The position numbers and the translations under genes are program-made. DNA of 64,000 nucleotides from Aspergillus flavus (taxonomy: Eukaryota; Ascomycota; Eurotiomycetes; Eurotiales; Aspergillaceae): the NCBI RefSeq assembly GCF_009017415.1, contig NC_092407.1:248001-312000 (forward strand), given 5' to 3'. The notes beneath the pieces are model-generated. The model saw only the letters and a list, made by a program, of their open reading frames with translations, did no database searches and was not told where the DNA came from. Position 1 is the first letter of the stretch; every line of letters starts with the position of its first letter. Positions 1 through 11,442 of this stretch are shown piece after piece.

Positions 1-291
1 GCCCGCGTTTGCATGAGCAGCCGCGCACATTGGGCAGTGCTCACCCGAAGTGTAGACTGTGGCAGCGGCGCGCTCCGTCGGAGTCAGGTTCTTCTGCGCC
101 CACTTGACGATTGTGAACTCTGGGTGCCAGGTGACGTCTGCTTCGGTCACGGTGCGGTTGCGATCCTCGTAGATAACTTTCCCGGCGGCGTCCACTAAAA
201 CTGACCCGAATGGGGAATCGCCCGCTTCGAGAGCTTCACGGGCTAGGTCTACGCAACGGCGTAAATAGTTGATGTCTGATTCGGAGACCAT
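1..291 (-). CDS. Nucleoside/cytidine deaminase-family protein, partial (C-terminus cut by window edge)
   Basis: An open frame of 97 codons runs from an ATG at 291 leftward to base 1 without a stop, so the C-terminal part lies outside the window. The N-terminus has the helix and PFGSVLVD strand typical of the CMP/dCMP and guanine deaminase superfamily. Around residue 57 there is WHPEF at the place of the usual H-A/C-E zinc and catalytic motif, and near residue 85 SGEHCPMC supplies the P-C-x-x-C zinc ligands. These features support a zinc-dependent deaminase of a base, nucleoside or tRNA adenosine; the substrate cannot be told. It stands alone here, with 2 kb of noncoding DNA upstream. The HPE form of the first motif is unusual, but I have the impression it recurs in fungal members. 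Confidence 0.85.
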   Translation of the reverse strand, partial: MVSESDINYLRRCVDLAREALEAGDSPFGSVLVDAAGKVIYEDRNRTVTEADVTWHPEFTIVKWAQKNLTPTERAAATVYTSGEHCPMCAAAHANAG

Positions 292-2196
292 AGTGCTCTG
301 TTTTGGCAGTTTGGTGGGTTGTGATATGGGTTTCTTGTCAGGAATCGAGTTTCAACCTGCAAACATTAGCTCTTGAATCGCTTGGAGGTAAATGTCCTTA
401 GTACTTGAGCGGCCACGAAATATCTTTTGTCACTGGGAGCGAAGCTGCGCCGACGTGTATACTCAACAAGCATCAACTCGTGAAACGAATGCGAAACGAA
501 AAGGCGGCCAGAATGGGATTATGGAGGGGTTTTATGGTCCCCGGTTTGAGTAGTTGATTTAGTAATAGAAATATCAGAAACTCATCTGGTCCAGTACGCG
601 TAGTCGCTGAACTCCCCGCCAAACCCCGCAAATTTGTACATGGTGGACCCTGCCAAGACCTTTCAGTCTTCCATGCAAAATTGTTGATTCATTCTTTTGG
701 ATATTATTGTATACATCTCTACTGGAAGGTGACCGAAAGACATTGTGAAAGACAAGAATACCATGCCTATGACGAAAGCCATTAGATTAATAAATTTTCA
801 CTATATCTGACAATCCGCTCGCTGCCTCATAGATAGACCTATTATATATATCAACTCAAAGTAGATAAAGTATATTGGAATTGGCACGAGCGTCTGCGTA
901 TTGAGAGTATAAAGTCATATCAACTCCCTGCTATTCCATTTCTCCTCGTAACTATACAGACTTACGACTCAAATAACAATACCTAAGCTGGTTTATCATT
1001 ATAACGTTGAGAATACTTCAAGAGAGTCGTTGGCGGTAGTGTCCGGACACTGCAACTTACACACAGCTGCGTGCGAGCATAAGACCTGGGAGAGAGCAGC
1101 GCCCAATGGCCAAATGACGAAACATCTCGAGGCACTCGGCTCTCTGCTCAGCAAGTAGCCGCTACTTCAGACTAAAATATTCTAAACTTTCAGAAATGGT
1201 TCGTTTGCAACCACGCGCCACTTGCACTAGTGGAGCCTTGATTCTCCTTAACATCTTTCGTTCTCCTTTGTCGAAGACAAGAGGCAAACCCCCAATGTCG
1301 CGTCGAATGATAAGATCCACCGAGCTAATGCTACCTGGAATACTCCGATTACACACATGTAACATGACAGTTGGCATTCTCCAACCCCGATTGCTTAACT
1401 ATACCACGTAAAGCTTAGCCGACGATTAGTGGGACCCCATCCCACCCTAAGTGTGGGCCCTCTACTCAGTGGGAGTTTTCTAATCACTGCACCTAAAGGG
1501 CCCTTGTAACAAATTAATTTTAAACGAAGAGAATGGTTTGATACAGTAATAAGCATACATACAGCATGAATAGATACCAGTCTCTAGATGCTAGCCATTA
1601 GGCGAGAACCGGTAAATATAACAAGACGTAGATGGTTCGGGTGCAAGAGTTAAGAGTAGGAATTTGCAACAGTGGCATAAGGCTTGACTGATTCCGGATC
1701 ACAAACACTTACAATTCGCCCGACAGTGACAGTCTAGTCTTGAGAAGAAGTAGAGAATCCCTCGGTGTGACTGGAACGTTAGTCTCGGTCTGAGATATGA
1801 GCGACAGAATTAGTACATGGCAGACGACCACAACACCGGTATTGTAGAGGGTGGGGCTATGCGAGGCGCAGTATTATGTCAATGTTTGAGTGGATGAGAT
1901 TATATCGAAAGCGAACCTCGACCAATAAACATGGTTTGATGGTTAGCAGTCTTAGACAGTGCTCGCTCAAAGACTAAGTGGGAGGTGTTAGACATCGAGC
2001 CTTGCCTGGTACACTGTAGTGCCTATGACTCATAACTAGACTAGCGATACTAGTTCCATGCCATATATAATTCCGGTGCAATATGAGGATAGGTTATCAT
2101 CGACAATGTTAAGCTAGGTGGGGCGAACCCTGGACATCATGTCTTCCGATGACTCCCGCCAAATGTGAAAACTGAGCGACTATTTTAGCGCCCCGA
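292..2196. other. Intergenic, no gene seen
   Basis: About 1.9 kb between the deaminase start and the F-box gene. Both strands are broken by frequent stops; the only ORFs (about 70 codons on each strand near 1160-1410) overlap each other and look like nothing known. The stretch is AT-rich, with promoter DNA for both flanking genes. Confidence 0.6.
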
Positions 2197-2203
2197 TATA
2201 TAA
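2197..2203 (+). promoter_or_regulatory. TATA-like box of the F-box gene
   Basis: TATATAA lies about 133 bases upstream of the ATG at 2336, a plausible distance for a fungal promoter with a 5' leader of about 100 bases. Assigned by position only. Confidence 0.4.
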
Positions 2204-2335
2204 GGGGTAATCACAAAGTCTCTCTCTTGCAATAATCATATTGTGCTTCACTCCATACACTAGAGCCTGCTCGTCATAACAGAAAGTACTACACTGAGTA
2301 CTTTAGCTGTCCAGCGACTGGTTTTGTCTATCCAA

Positions 2336-3754
2336 ATGGATACGTCCAACAGTACTGGTCAGAGTTACCTATCTCATCTCCCCACTGAGCTTCTCTTCAA
2401 AATCTTTCAGCAATGCCCGGACGTTTCTGCCCTCTGGAGTCTACTTACTACATCGTCGCGGATGCTAACCATCTTTAATGCGAGGGCGTCGGAGATAGTG
2501 GACGATGTATTGAACTTGACCGTCCCAGTGCAGACTCGACTTTATATGCGGCAAGTTCTTGTTCTCCGTACCGGCATATATTCATATTCCAGTTTTGAAG
2601 AGGCCCAGACCGATATATCGCTACTCTCCGAGAAAGTTATTGCAACACCTGAGCAGTTGCGGAGTTTTGTGGCATTATCTCACAGGATCCATGTCTTGGC
2701 ACATCTCTGCATTGAAAGATGCCTCCGACGTTGTATGGATAGTCCGCTCGGCGAAAGGAAATTTCCCGTGGGGTTCTGCTTTCCCACATGGACAGAGGAG
2801 CAACGAAGCATTCTATCATTCTGGCGCGTGCTGTTCTACAATGAACTGAAAGTAGAAGGACTCAAAGGTCATCTAGAGTGGTCTACTCTAGACCTTTCAG
2901 AATTGCTACGTCATGGCCCTTACCAGCATTTTACCACGGATATTGCGAAATTCCAAGCCATGACCGCATTACGCTTTATTTCTGAGCAAACAAACCCAGA
3001 AGGCTCTGAGGAAGAGCTGTCAAAGGGGGCTGAACAGCTCGGACCATTTCAGTTACCCAGGCTTCCTGAGGGCAAAGAGTTCGGCTGGACATGTCAGCCG
3101 CCGCCGTCTCTATGGGCTGTGACTCAAGGATGGAATCCTGACGACCCGCGTCTCCTTGAACCGAGAGCATTTATCAGATCGAAGACGAGTCTACGGATTC
3201 TCGCTTCATATAGTGAATCCGACGACGAGGAGCTCTTACTTACTCCGCTCGAAAGTGAGGAGTCGGAGAGTGAGGAATCCGAGATTTACGAGTTTGAAAG
3301 CGACGAGGATGACAGTGGTGATGGATGGGGAGTTGGAAGAGGAGGATGCCTTCTTCGAATACCATCATCATCATCTGAGGAAAGCGTCACATTGGAAGAG
3401 AACCCATCAAGAGACCCGGAGATCACATCCCCAGTGCCTTTGATTCAAGACTTTGGACAGTTTTCAACCGGAGAGGAGTGCCAAAAGCTTCACGGACAAA
3501 CGATTGGGGTACAATTCTGGAACAGAATGCGTGGTCGTAGTAATGCCGGCCCGGGTCAATATATAAGGTCGGGCGCGTATCTCAAATATGGCTTCGCTAT
3601 CTGGGAGCAACAGAGAATGATTGACATGGGACTATGGTCGACCCAAGCTCGTGCCGATGCATCCGATTGCTTACGAAGATGGTATAGCTTTTTGAGCGAG
3701 GAGGATCTTAACTATCATGACTCTAGACGGCGTCGAATTGAGTATATCTCTTGA
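2336..3754 (+). CDS. F-box domain protein
   Basis: Single exon, 472 residues from the first ATG; the open frame extends upstream only through non-ATG codons. Residues about 12-45 read as an F-box (LSHLPTELLFKIFQ and following), the Skp1-binding part of SCF ubiquitin ligases. The middle carries a helical region, and residues about 290-345 are a very acidic Ser/Glu/Asp-rich stretch (ESEESESEE type), probably disordered. The C-terminal WNRMRGRS...RRWYSF segment is basic and aromatic, with no recognised repeat for substrate binding. By family it would recruit a substrate for ubiquitination; the substrate is unknown. It flanks the diterpene locus, and a second F-box-like gene lies inside that locus, but a functional link is only conjecture. 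Confidence 0.75.
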   Translation: MDTSNSTGQSYLSHLPTELLFKIFQQCPDVSALWSLLTTSSRMLTIFNARASEIVDDVLNLTVPVQTRLYMRQVLVLRTGIYSYSSFEEAQTDISLLSEKVIATPEQLRSFVALSHRIHVLAHLCIERCLRRCMDSPLGERKFPVGFCFPTWTEEQRSILSFWRVLFYNELKVEGLKGHLEWSTLDLSELLRHGPYQHFTTDIAKFQAMTALRFISEQTNPEGSEEELSKGAEQLGPFQLPRLPEGKEFGWTCQPPPSLWAVTQGWNPDDPRLLEPRAFIRSKTSLRILASYSESDDEELLLTPLESEESESEESEIYEFESDEDDSGDGWGVGRGGCLLRIPSSSSEESVTLEENPSRDPEITSPVPLIQDFGQFSTGEECQKLHGQTIGVQFWNRMRGRSNAGPGQYIRSGAYLKYGFAIWEQQRMIDMGLWSTQARADASDCLRRWYSFLSEEDLNYHDSRRRRIEYIS

Positions 3755-5083
3755 TTGGGAAAGATGCTAAATATCTATATAATAACGTGTCACTATATGA
3801 ATCAGTCAATATACAGTAAAATGTATCTTGTACTGAAATGTTACCATGGAACGTTTATTATGGTTGTCTTTTCCTCTTTTTTATTTCTTGTCTTCTTCTG
3901 TATATGCTAGCAAAGGAGTAGTGGTAGCCCGCCAGGCTCATAGCCTGGAGACCCCCTGGATAACCCAGGCATCGTGATTCATTATCTTTTCTTCCATCTC
4001 GACTCTCGTACTAGGTAATATCTATATAAGAAGTACTTTCTTTCGGTATTTATGATCATAACTATTCTAATCGTTATCTGTTTCCCGTCTTACGGTACTA
4101 GAAAATAATTATAAGAACACTATTATGTCTTCATGTGCAGAGTAGGCCCTCTTATGAAGTGACGACAAATAGCCTAGCGTAGAATCTAGATAGATGGCAT
4201 CACCCCCCCACTATTTGGGGAGGACTTTCGCTGCCAGACAAGTAGATGCTCGTGCGAATAGTCCTGACCGATTAAACGAGCAGACCGATTGAAGATCGCA
4301 AAACCGTTGAGGATGAACAGCTTCAGATCGAAGAAAATGAGACATCATGCAGTAGTGTCTCTATTTCTTCAAAAGGTAGCGTATGTCCCCTAATGCAATC
4401 AAGGAGCTTTTGAAATGATACATGTGGCTTAGTATAGACCCTCTTTCTCCTTTCTTTTTGAAGGAGGGCGTACAAGGAAAATATATAAGGCAGATTTTTA
4501 CTTCCTTACTAACGCCATTAGTAAGTATAATGCATTTTATTATCTTTGCCAGTGGATTCCCTAGCTATACAAATACCATGGTGCTTGCACGCAGTTATTG
4601 ATGCATCGGAGCATTATTACAATTCAATAATGTCAAACGCGACCAAGTAATATGTACATAAAAGAAGAAATCAAGGTGGATGCCCGATGACTGCCCGAAG
4701 ATATTAATTCATAATTCTAATATTTTTAGTAATACGGAACTGCTCTCCCAGATTGTTGAAATCAGATACAATGGGTAATACAGCCGATTGGTGTGCTATT
4801 TCTGGGCAAAAGAGATAAATCGTCGGAATAAATAGACATGGAACGGTCAATGGAATGATGCGCAGCATATCATCCCGTTGACCAGCAGTTGCCCAAATAA
4901 ATACAACAGTAGGACCTATGTCTAATAATCCCCGATATCTCATATCCAGGAATATTACAAGGGTTCACTCCGATGTACTTGAACAGAAAGACCAACGAAA
5001 AGACCAAGTCGGTATAGTATATTTCATTCGTAACATGCGTGTTATAATAGTACTATACAATGATGGACCAATGTACAAGACAA
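3755..5083. other. Intergenic, AT-rich, no gene seen
   Basis: Spacer of 1.3 kb between the ends of the F-box gene (+) and the GGPP synthase (-), so it holds two 3' flanks. A small perfect hairpin (CCAGGCT, loop CAT, AGCCTGG) sits at 3932-3948. No ORF with recognisable content. Confidence 0.55.
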
Positions 5084-6219
5084 TTAATTGAGATTCAACA
5101 TTTCTAAAAACGCACACATGCCTCTCGAGGGGCCCATTTGTGCATCCAATTCTTCCACCATTGACTTGGCTTCCGCAATTAGTGAGTTTAGCTTCTGATA
5201 GCTGTAGGTAAAGCTTCGGGTCGAGGTGATGTAGTCAACCGCATAGGCTTTCAGCGAGTTATCTTCACTTCTCTGTCTCAGGATGTTCATAAGCTGCATG
5301 TTCCTAGGATCACTGTTGATGCTGTGAATAATGGGGAAGGAAAACTTCCCCTCCGTGATATCCTCACAGAAGCCTTTATTTTTAGTGTACTCCCCGCCAC
5401 TGAGGTTGAGAATGTCGTCCCGAATCTGAAAGATCGTGCCAAGGGTGTTCGTCAGAGGTATACAGTCGCTGGCTTCAATGTTAGTCACGCTCATATAATG
5501 TCATTTAGCGAAACTGACGTACCATGTCTGATTGCTTTCCAGCTGCATGAGTTTGACTGCGAGTCGGAATAACCCCCCCGTCTTGTCCAGAACCATGCCA
5601 ATGTATTGTTCTTCCGTAGGGCACGTCAGAGTGTCTCGCCAGTGCAGATCCATCCCCTGGCCCCTATGAAGATTTAAGAGCTCCTCGACAAAGACATCAT
5701 TTGCGCGTGTGCTATGCAGAGAGGACAATTTCTGCTGTGCGAGGAAGTATGCGTAGTTGGCGGAGTTGATGGTCTGAGCTACACCAAAGATGCTATGGGC
5801 GACTGGCTTCCCCCGCCGAAGCTTGGAGGAGTCTTGAATATCGTCAATCCTACAGTACTCATTTAGTCAGGGTTGATCACCGAGCAAGATATCGAGCAGG
5901 ACATAAGCCTTACAGCAGAGATGCCGTGTGCAATAGATTGACAATCTCGCTTATAATTTCGGCCTTCTCCGGGGGAATCTGAAGCCATTCGTTGAATGCT
6001 AGCATGAGCTTGTGTCGAATGTTCTTTCCTCCAGACGACAGGAGGTAGTCCAGAGGCCCACAGATAATCTATAAGACTGTTAGGGGTATCGATCTCTATT
6101 TTCTGCTGCGGAGTCAAACAAACCTGCTCACTGCTCTTCGGTTCGGCCAGATTGTAACCGACATATTCCAAGGGAGGAGTTGGCAAGGACCCCATCTGGA
6201 GACCTGAGGTGACTGTCAT
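5084..6219 (-). CDS. Geranylgeranyl diphosphate synthase
   Basis: Four exons: 6219-6124, 6068-5914, 5849-5523 and 5468-5084. They sum to 963 bases and 320 residues, the usual size for fungal GGPP synthases. The first Asp-rich motif DDIQD is at residues 86-90, followed by [12 protein letters not shown]; the second, DDILN, is at 210-214 after [19 protein letters not shown] near the N-terminus matches the family's substrate-binding lysine region. The enzyme condenses farnesyl with isopentenyl diphosphate to give C20 GGPP. Introns are 54-64 bases with clear donors and acceptors; the first has the branch site CCTAACA. A primary-metabolism copy should exist elsewhere, so a copy beside a diterpene cyclase is best read as the cluster's own precursor supply. 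Family assignment is firm; the role in this cluster is inferred from position. Confidence 0.93.
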
Positions 6220-7079
6220 ACTGTAACAGTTGGAAAATGAGAGTAATGGCAACTGTGTGAGAGTGGGTAAAGAATGTGAGTTGGTTAATCACACCGGCCT
6301 CGTCCTAAATTGCCCCTGAGAAAGATGTATTTAATTGCCCATTTTTAGACACACGCAAGGGTTCAGGCGTCACCAAGGTGGCATTCCAGATTGTAATGGA
6401 GGTAACAGATCAGCCGCAATGAATTTGAATACACGGTGGTAGAGCAGCATTTGCATGGGTAGTTTTGAACGGTGTCATTCTCATATGTAAGCTTTCAAGC
6501 ATGGAATGAAGGCCGATTTCTTATTGAATCTGAATTCATTGATTATCCTCACTAGTTGAAGCTAAATTCTGACTAGCCAAATAATACAATGATCGACTCC
6601 CAGATTACTTAATCAAGTATATGGAGGAGATAAGTGTATTCTTTCTGGAATGAGTTGGGGAAACCTTTTCACGACCATGCTCAGCTAGCCACGTCGTTGC
6701 TGGCCAGTAGACGAGTCACAATTATTGCATTCCTGTCGATCGAATTATCCACTCTGTCCCTAATCTGCCGCAAGGCTGGTGTGGCTTGCGAGCTAACGAT
6801 CGATTAATCAAGATTTTGTTCCGAATAGAGTATAAGTATTGAAAGCCATAAGCTAATAGAATCATTCTGAGCGAAGGTGGATTGTTAACTTGCCACAGAG
6901 AAGATAAACAAAATAGCGCCACACAGCTGAAATATTCCAAACCTTGCAGCCAAAATAACTGGAAATGAAACTCTAACTCAAACAACAAATTTTACTTCAT
7001 CCTGGACTGAGAGGTACTAAGTGGATAAAGTGGCTTACCAGTACCTCCCTAGGTATGCTGAGTCTACCTCACTATCGCT
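6220..7079. other. Intergenic, GGPP synthase promoter region
   Basis: 860 bases holding the upstream region of GGPP synthase and the 3' flank of the sulfotransferase-like gene. An 88-codon minus-strand ORF at 6722-6988 is hydrophobic but has no signal peptide pattern or family likeness, and I do not call it. Confidence 0.5.
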
Positions 7080-7889
7080 TCACCATCGCCTCATAAATCC
7101 TGTAATAGCAATCCCAGTAATAGCAAAGATCCCCACCCATCGGATCAAGGCACGTCGGATGTGATACTTCGCAGTACGTGCGATCTCCTCGGAATCGTTC
7201 ACATGTGGGAAGGGTATATCCGTAGGGACATCTTTACCCAGCGCTTTACACAGCGGCTCCCAACCCTCTCGAACGTCAAAAAACACCAGCCGATCAGCAG
7301 GCACATTTTCCTGCAGCCAAGCGACATGCTTGGAGTAGATCGCCCTCTGCGGAAGCGTATCGCTCACCTCCTTCACCGAGCTGAACCGCCGACCATCCGC
7401 ATACAGATTGCCCCACTGCTGGCGTAGCAACCAAGTAAAGTCTACAAAATGTCTCATCCCCGGTAGTGGAAGGAGGAGAATCTTTAAGAACGACAGGCGT
7501 GCAAAGCTGTGAATCTGGTTCATGCTTTTCTCCCACGCGAGGGGGTCGCGTACGGTACAGATGACCTTGGCGTCCGGGTAGAGCTCCAGCAGCTCTGGGA
7601 GGAGCTGACAGCCTGGGGCGTCGGTGATTGCTGCATAACCTTCGAGACGAGATTTGACGATGGACAACACCGTGCGCTTATCGTCCTCCAGCCATGCACG
7701 AAGGATGTGAATCCATGATTTTAACTCGGAGGGCGAGCCGCGGGTCAACTGGGTGCCGCCGTGGTAGACGGGGCCATCGAGGAGGATGGTCAAGGCAGCG
7801 CTGAAGGATGCAGTACCGGTACGGGGTAGTCCGGCGCCGATGACTTGGATCTGGGTCCCTGGCTTGGGAGCTGAGGCAGTTTGACCCAT
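7080..7889 (-). CDS. P-loop sulfotransferase-family protein with C-terminal membrane anchor
   Basis: Single exon, 269 residues from ATG 7889. After a short hydrophilic lead, residues 20-26 read GLPRTGT, the PAPS-binding P-loop-like motif of the fungal 'Sulfotransfer_4' group. Further family features are TDAPGC, the VICTVRDPLAWEKSM strand-helix with the conserved Arg-Asp, and FFDVREGWEPLCK. The last about 20 residues (IRWVGIFAITGIAITGF) form a hydrophobic helix, so the protein is probably tail-anchored. Members of this family are often mislabelled as NAD-dependent epimerases. It lies between GGPP synthase and the P450, on the same strand as both. If active it could sulfate a hydroxylated diterpene, but fungal members mostly lack proven activity, so the reaction is a guess. 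Confidence 0.82.
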   Translation of the reverse strand: MGQTASAPKPGTQIQVIGAGLPRTGTASFSAALTILLDGPVYHGGTQLTRGSPSELKSWIHILRAWLEDDKRTVLSIVKSRLEGYAAITDAPGCQLLPELLELYPDAKVICTVRDPLAWEKSMNQIHSFARLSFLKILLLPLPGMRHFVDFTWLLRQQWGNLYADGRRFSSVKEVSDTLPQRAIYSKHVAWLQENVPADRLVFFDVREGWEPLCKALGKDVPTDIPFPHVNDSEEIARTAKYHIRRALIRWVGIFAITGIAITGFMRRW

Positions 7890-8991
7890 GGTTTGGGTTT
7901 GGTTCGGTGATGATCAGTTTTGGCCAGAAATCACAGACAATGTTGGACAGCTTTCCATGGTCATTTTAAATTCACATACGATTTATAGTTTTTATCAGCC
8001 ACCTAGCACACTCATTGATCATAATTACGAACAACCTGACTAGCTTACCCTCTCGAAATATATTGGGAAGACTAAAAATACAATTATTACATATGCGAAG
8101 GCAACCGATGGGGAAGGATTAACCTAATTAGGGTTTGTTTTAGAGTTCTAGAACTTGTCGATCATCCCGAGAGAAGTCAACCTTGAATAAATACTCTATT
8201 ACATATAGTAATACTGGCCGGCCATCTTCTCACCGCTATTCCCTCGATATTGAATATTCGGCACTCGGGGATCGGCGTCCTGCTAAATCCTATCTTGCAG
8301 GAACCCCCAGACTGGAAGTTGGTATGAGACCGATCACCCACGAGTATGTGATGAAGCTGCACCACTAGCCAATCCGAGTTCTCTTTCAGTACAATAACTA
8401 GACCCGCTGCCTAAAATGGATTAAGCCCTAGCACCTGTTCGAGCTGTCTGCATGCTAATGGTAACGTACATGGGTGGGAGGTCATTTATTGCGCTGATCT
8501 CTATCCCAGAGCCGTGTTGATCATAGAATGTGCACGTGAAGTTGGCTTTGTGGAACTATTTAATAGTACAGCCTTGTATCCCATGGCCGATATATTACAA
8601 TCAGTACAGCATGATGAAGCGCGGTTCGAAGAATGGTTACCAAGCTGCTCATGCAGTTATCTATACTCAGGTCCTCTTAAGCGTTTCCTCAGTACGGGCT
8701 TTTTCTTGACATTCCATAGGCCTCCTGTTAATTGTTCCGTGTTTCCGTAGCTAAAAGGGATTGAACTCCGGAGAGCTTCTGGGAGTCTGCTCTTTCTGAA
8801 TCTATTATTACGAATAAAACTAGGTTAGATGAAGTTAACAATAGTCAACCCTCTCCTAAACTATCTGCGAGTCATCGGTCCCTATAAATCTCACTCTACC
8901 CCTTCCCGAACGCGCAAGGTCAAGCGTGTACAGCCTAAAGAATGAATTCTTCAGCGGTCATTACAACTTGCCTAGGCAGAAATCCTAGAAA
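7890..8991. other. Intergenic between sulfotransferase-like gene and P450
   Basis: 1.1 kb with two short ORFs. A 78-codon plus-strand frame at 8514-8750 contains ALYPMADILQSVQHDEARF, which looks protein-like but has no start context, no family match I recognise and no continuing exon. It could be a gene remnant. Confidence 0.4.
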
Positions 8992-10759
8992 CTAGTCTTT
9001 GCGGATGCCCACAACTTTCACTCGAACTCTCCAGGGACCATTCTTGGCCCGTGGAAGCAGTTTGTCTCGCACGAAACGAATATCCTCCGCAGTTGTCTCG
9101 TAAAGCTCCAGATCGAATCGACGGACAATGGCTGCTAAAGCAGTGTGTAATTCTGCATAGGCAAGGCTACGGTGTTCGAAGTTAGCAGGACGAATGACTT
9201 GTTGAAATGACATCAACGTACTTCATTCCGATACAGGATCGTGTCCCTTTGCCAAATGTCACCAGGAATCTCGAAAGACTCTCCTTACGCTCCGCCGCGA
9301 GCATCCAGCGCTCAGGGTAAAATTTCTCGGGATCGGAAAAGAGTGCCGGATCCGTATGCAAGAAGTATTGAAGCATACTAACGGGAGTCTACTTGCGTGA
9401 TAAGCGTTGCCAGCCGTTACAAAAGATTATCAGGACAACGTACCCCAGGTGGAATGGCATAATCCTTGTATTTGATTACCTCGGTCGGCGACACCCTCTG
9501 TTGCCGCATAGCTAGACCCGAAAAGCGCAAGGCTTCATGAATAACCCCGTTCTGTGGAATGAGCCGTTAACAAGATCCTAGGAACGACCATCACAGACAT
9601 CCAAGGTGCATACCAAATATGGCAGCTTTTCAAGCTCCCGCCATGTTGCCAGACCTTCTGGAGTGGGCATTACTTGTTCAAGCTCTTTGCGAAGTTTTGT
9701 AAGGACCATTGGATCACTAAGAATGTGGAATATAGCCACTCCTAAGGTGGTCGCGGTGGTCTCTGTGCCGGCGGCGAACAGAACCAATCCCTCATCCTCG
9801 AGGCGTTGCAACGTCCGTTCTTCGGGGGGTACCTCCGGAGCTGTAAGGGCATGGAACATGGTTGTTCTCTCGGTAGGAGTGCACACGTCCTTCTGCTTAA
9901 GCACCTCTATTGATTTCTTTCGTACTCCATGCAACAGGTCATACATTGCCGCTCGGGCTGGAAAGAGCTGAGTCATGAAGAATGAGGGTATTAATCGCAA
10001 AAAACGCTGGATAAGAGGGAAAAACCGGTGCAGGTGGATTTGCTCCGTCCCTTCCTGGACAACCTTCACAATGCCCTTTCCGATATTTTGCGGTTCGTGG
10101 AGACCATAGTCCTCTCCATATGCATATTGTGTGATGACGTGGCCTGTCAACGCTTGGAGTCTGTCGATGAGCTCTACTACTGAATCTTCCTCGTAGGCCG
10201 TAATAAGGCTATCCAAGAACCTTGAAATTGATTCGTGGATAACCGGCTCGATCCTCTCGATCGACCGTCTTGAAAAGAATGAGGTGAGTAACTTCCGGCG
10301 CATGCGATGGGTATGATGGTCAACTGTTGAAACCAACGCGGTGGGCGAACTGAATATCTCAACGGACTTTGCGTCCTTGTCTCGCCACCCGTGGGCAGGA
10401 GCATAGAGCTCGTCATAAAAATACGGGTCTTTAATGTGGACTTCACGCGGGTTGATCCGCACAATAGGGCCTATAGAATGGTAAGGATGGAATGCGGTTA
10501 ATCAGCTGGTGACGGTACCATATTCTTGGTGCATTTTTTCGATTTCCCAGATGAACAATCCACCCCGGACGACATCGTGATAGAATTCATAGAGATGACT
10601 GATTGCTGCTAGCTTAGGGCCTGGTATATGATGGAGCGGATCAATATACAGTCGATATATAGTACGTAAAATCAAAGCGATTGGGAAAAGTAGTAGGATA
10701 GATATAATGAAGTGCTCCTTGGCGGAAGCCAAAAAGGTGACAACGGAAATCACACCCAT
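8992..10759 (-). CDS. Cytochrome P450 monooxygenase
   Basis: Five exons: 10759-10519, 10470-9599, 9551-9444, 9388-9222 and 9166-8992. They sum to 1563 bases, 520 residues. An N-terminal hydrophobic helix ([15 protein letters not shown]) and the proline hinge HHIPGPK mark an ER-anchored microsomal enzyme. The I-helix AGTETT is near residues 314-319, the ExxR motif EALR near 377-380, PERW follows, and the heme loop [11 protein letters not shown] places the axial Cys near residue 459. All five landmarks are intact. The start is the first ATG; the open frame reaches 10825 only through non-ATG codons. It is divergent from the diterpene cyclase across about 680 bases, which suggests shared control and oxidation of the cyclised diterpene. 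Regiochemistry cannot be predicted. Confidence 0.93.
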
Positions 10760-11442
10760 GGTTTCGGGGACATTTGCAGGTTGCAAGAAGGGGAGTGGAA
10801 GGATGGGTATTAATGTGTTCAACAACCTCAGGGATCATTTATTAGTGCGGTGCTTCGTGTTAGACATTATAGGTCACTACTACCTCTGCATTGAGCCGGA
10901 AAAGCCTTCAGCTGAGCAGGACCAAAGTCCAAGCAAAGGAGCCTAATCTACCTATGCCCAATAGTTCCTTGTGTACGTTGAGAGGCGAGCCATTATGAAG
11001 GATCCATCTATCCACAAAAGTTTAACTTTTGCAAGCAGTGGTAGCGGTGAGATAGGTTATACAGAGGTATGTACATTCCCCACCCGAAAGGTACCAAATC
11101 CCGAGGTAATATTGAAATACTATTGCATGGTGCCCCACTTGGTGCAGTTGAAGAATACAAGGCGTAGCTGAAGAACAACCCTACTCCGATAACGATCTTC
11201 TTGGTAACTCGTAATCAAGGGGTTCGCTCGGCGCCATCGTGACCCACCATGTCGATCGAAAGTTTAAAGATAACGTAAGGAAAAGTCCATACGTCTTCTC
11301 GACCAGTCGAAATGTACTCAGGTTGTTGATTGGTATTTAAGATGTGACCAAAGCCAGGCATTTGTGGGCTCATTCCAACCTCATCAGCTACTTGCTACCT
11401 ACAGTTTCCTTTCATTACAGACTTCAGTATCTATTGAGCAAC
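10760..11442. promoter_or_regulatory. Divergent promoter region between P450 and diterpene cyclase
   Basis: About 680 bases separate the two ATGs, which point away from each other. A TATA-like TATTTAA at 11334-11340 lies about 105 bases before the cyclase ATG. CG-rich hexamers of the TCGG/CCGA type occur near 11227-11234, but I cannot assign them to the cluster's zinc-cluster regulator. Confidence 0.45.

Noticed and set aside
3932..3948. Small perfect hairpin as a tRNA or terminator
   Set aside because: Only a 7-base stem; no tRNA arms nearby and a hairpin of this size is expected by chance.
10760..10825. Extended P450 start at 10825
   Set aside because: The extra 22 codons begin at TTG; the first ATG at 10759 gives a normal N-terminal anchor.
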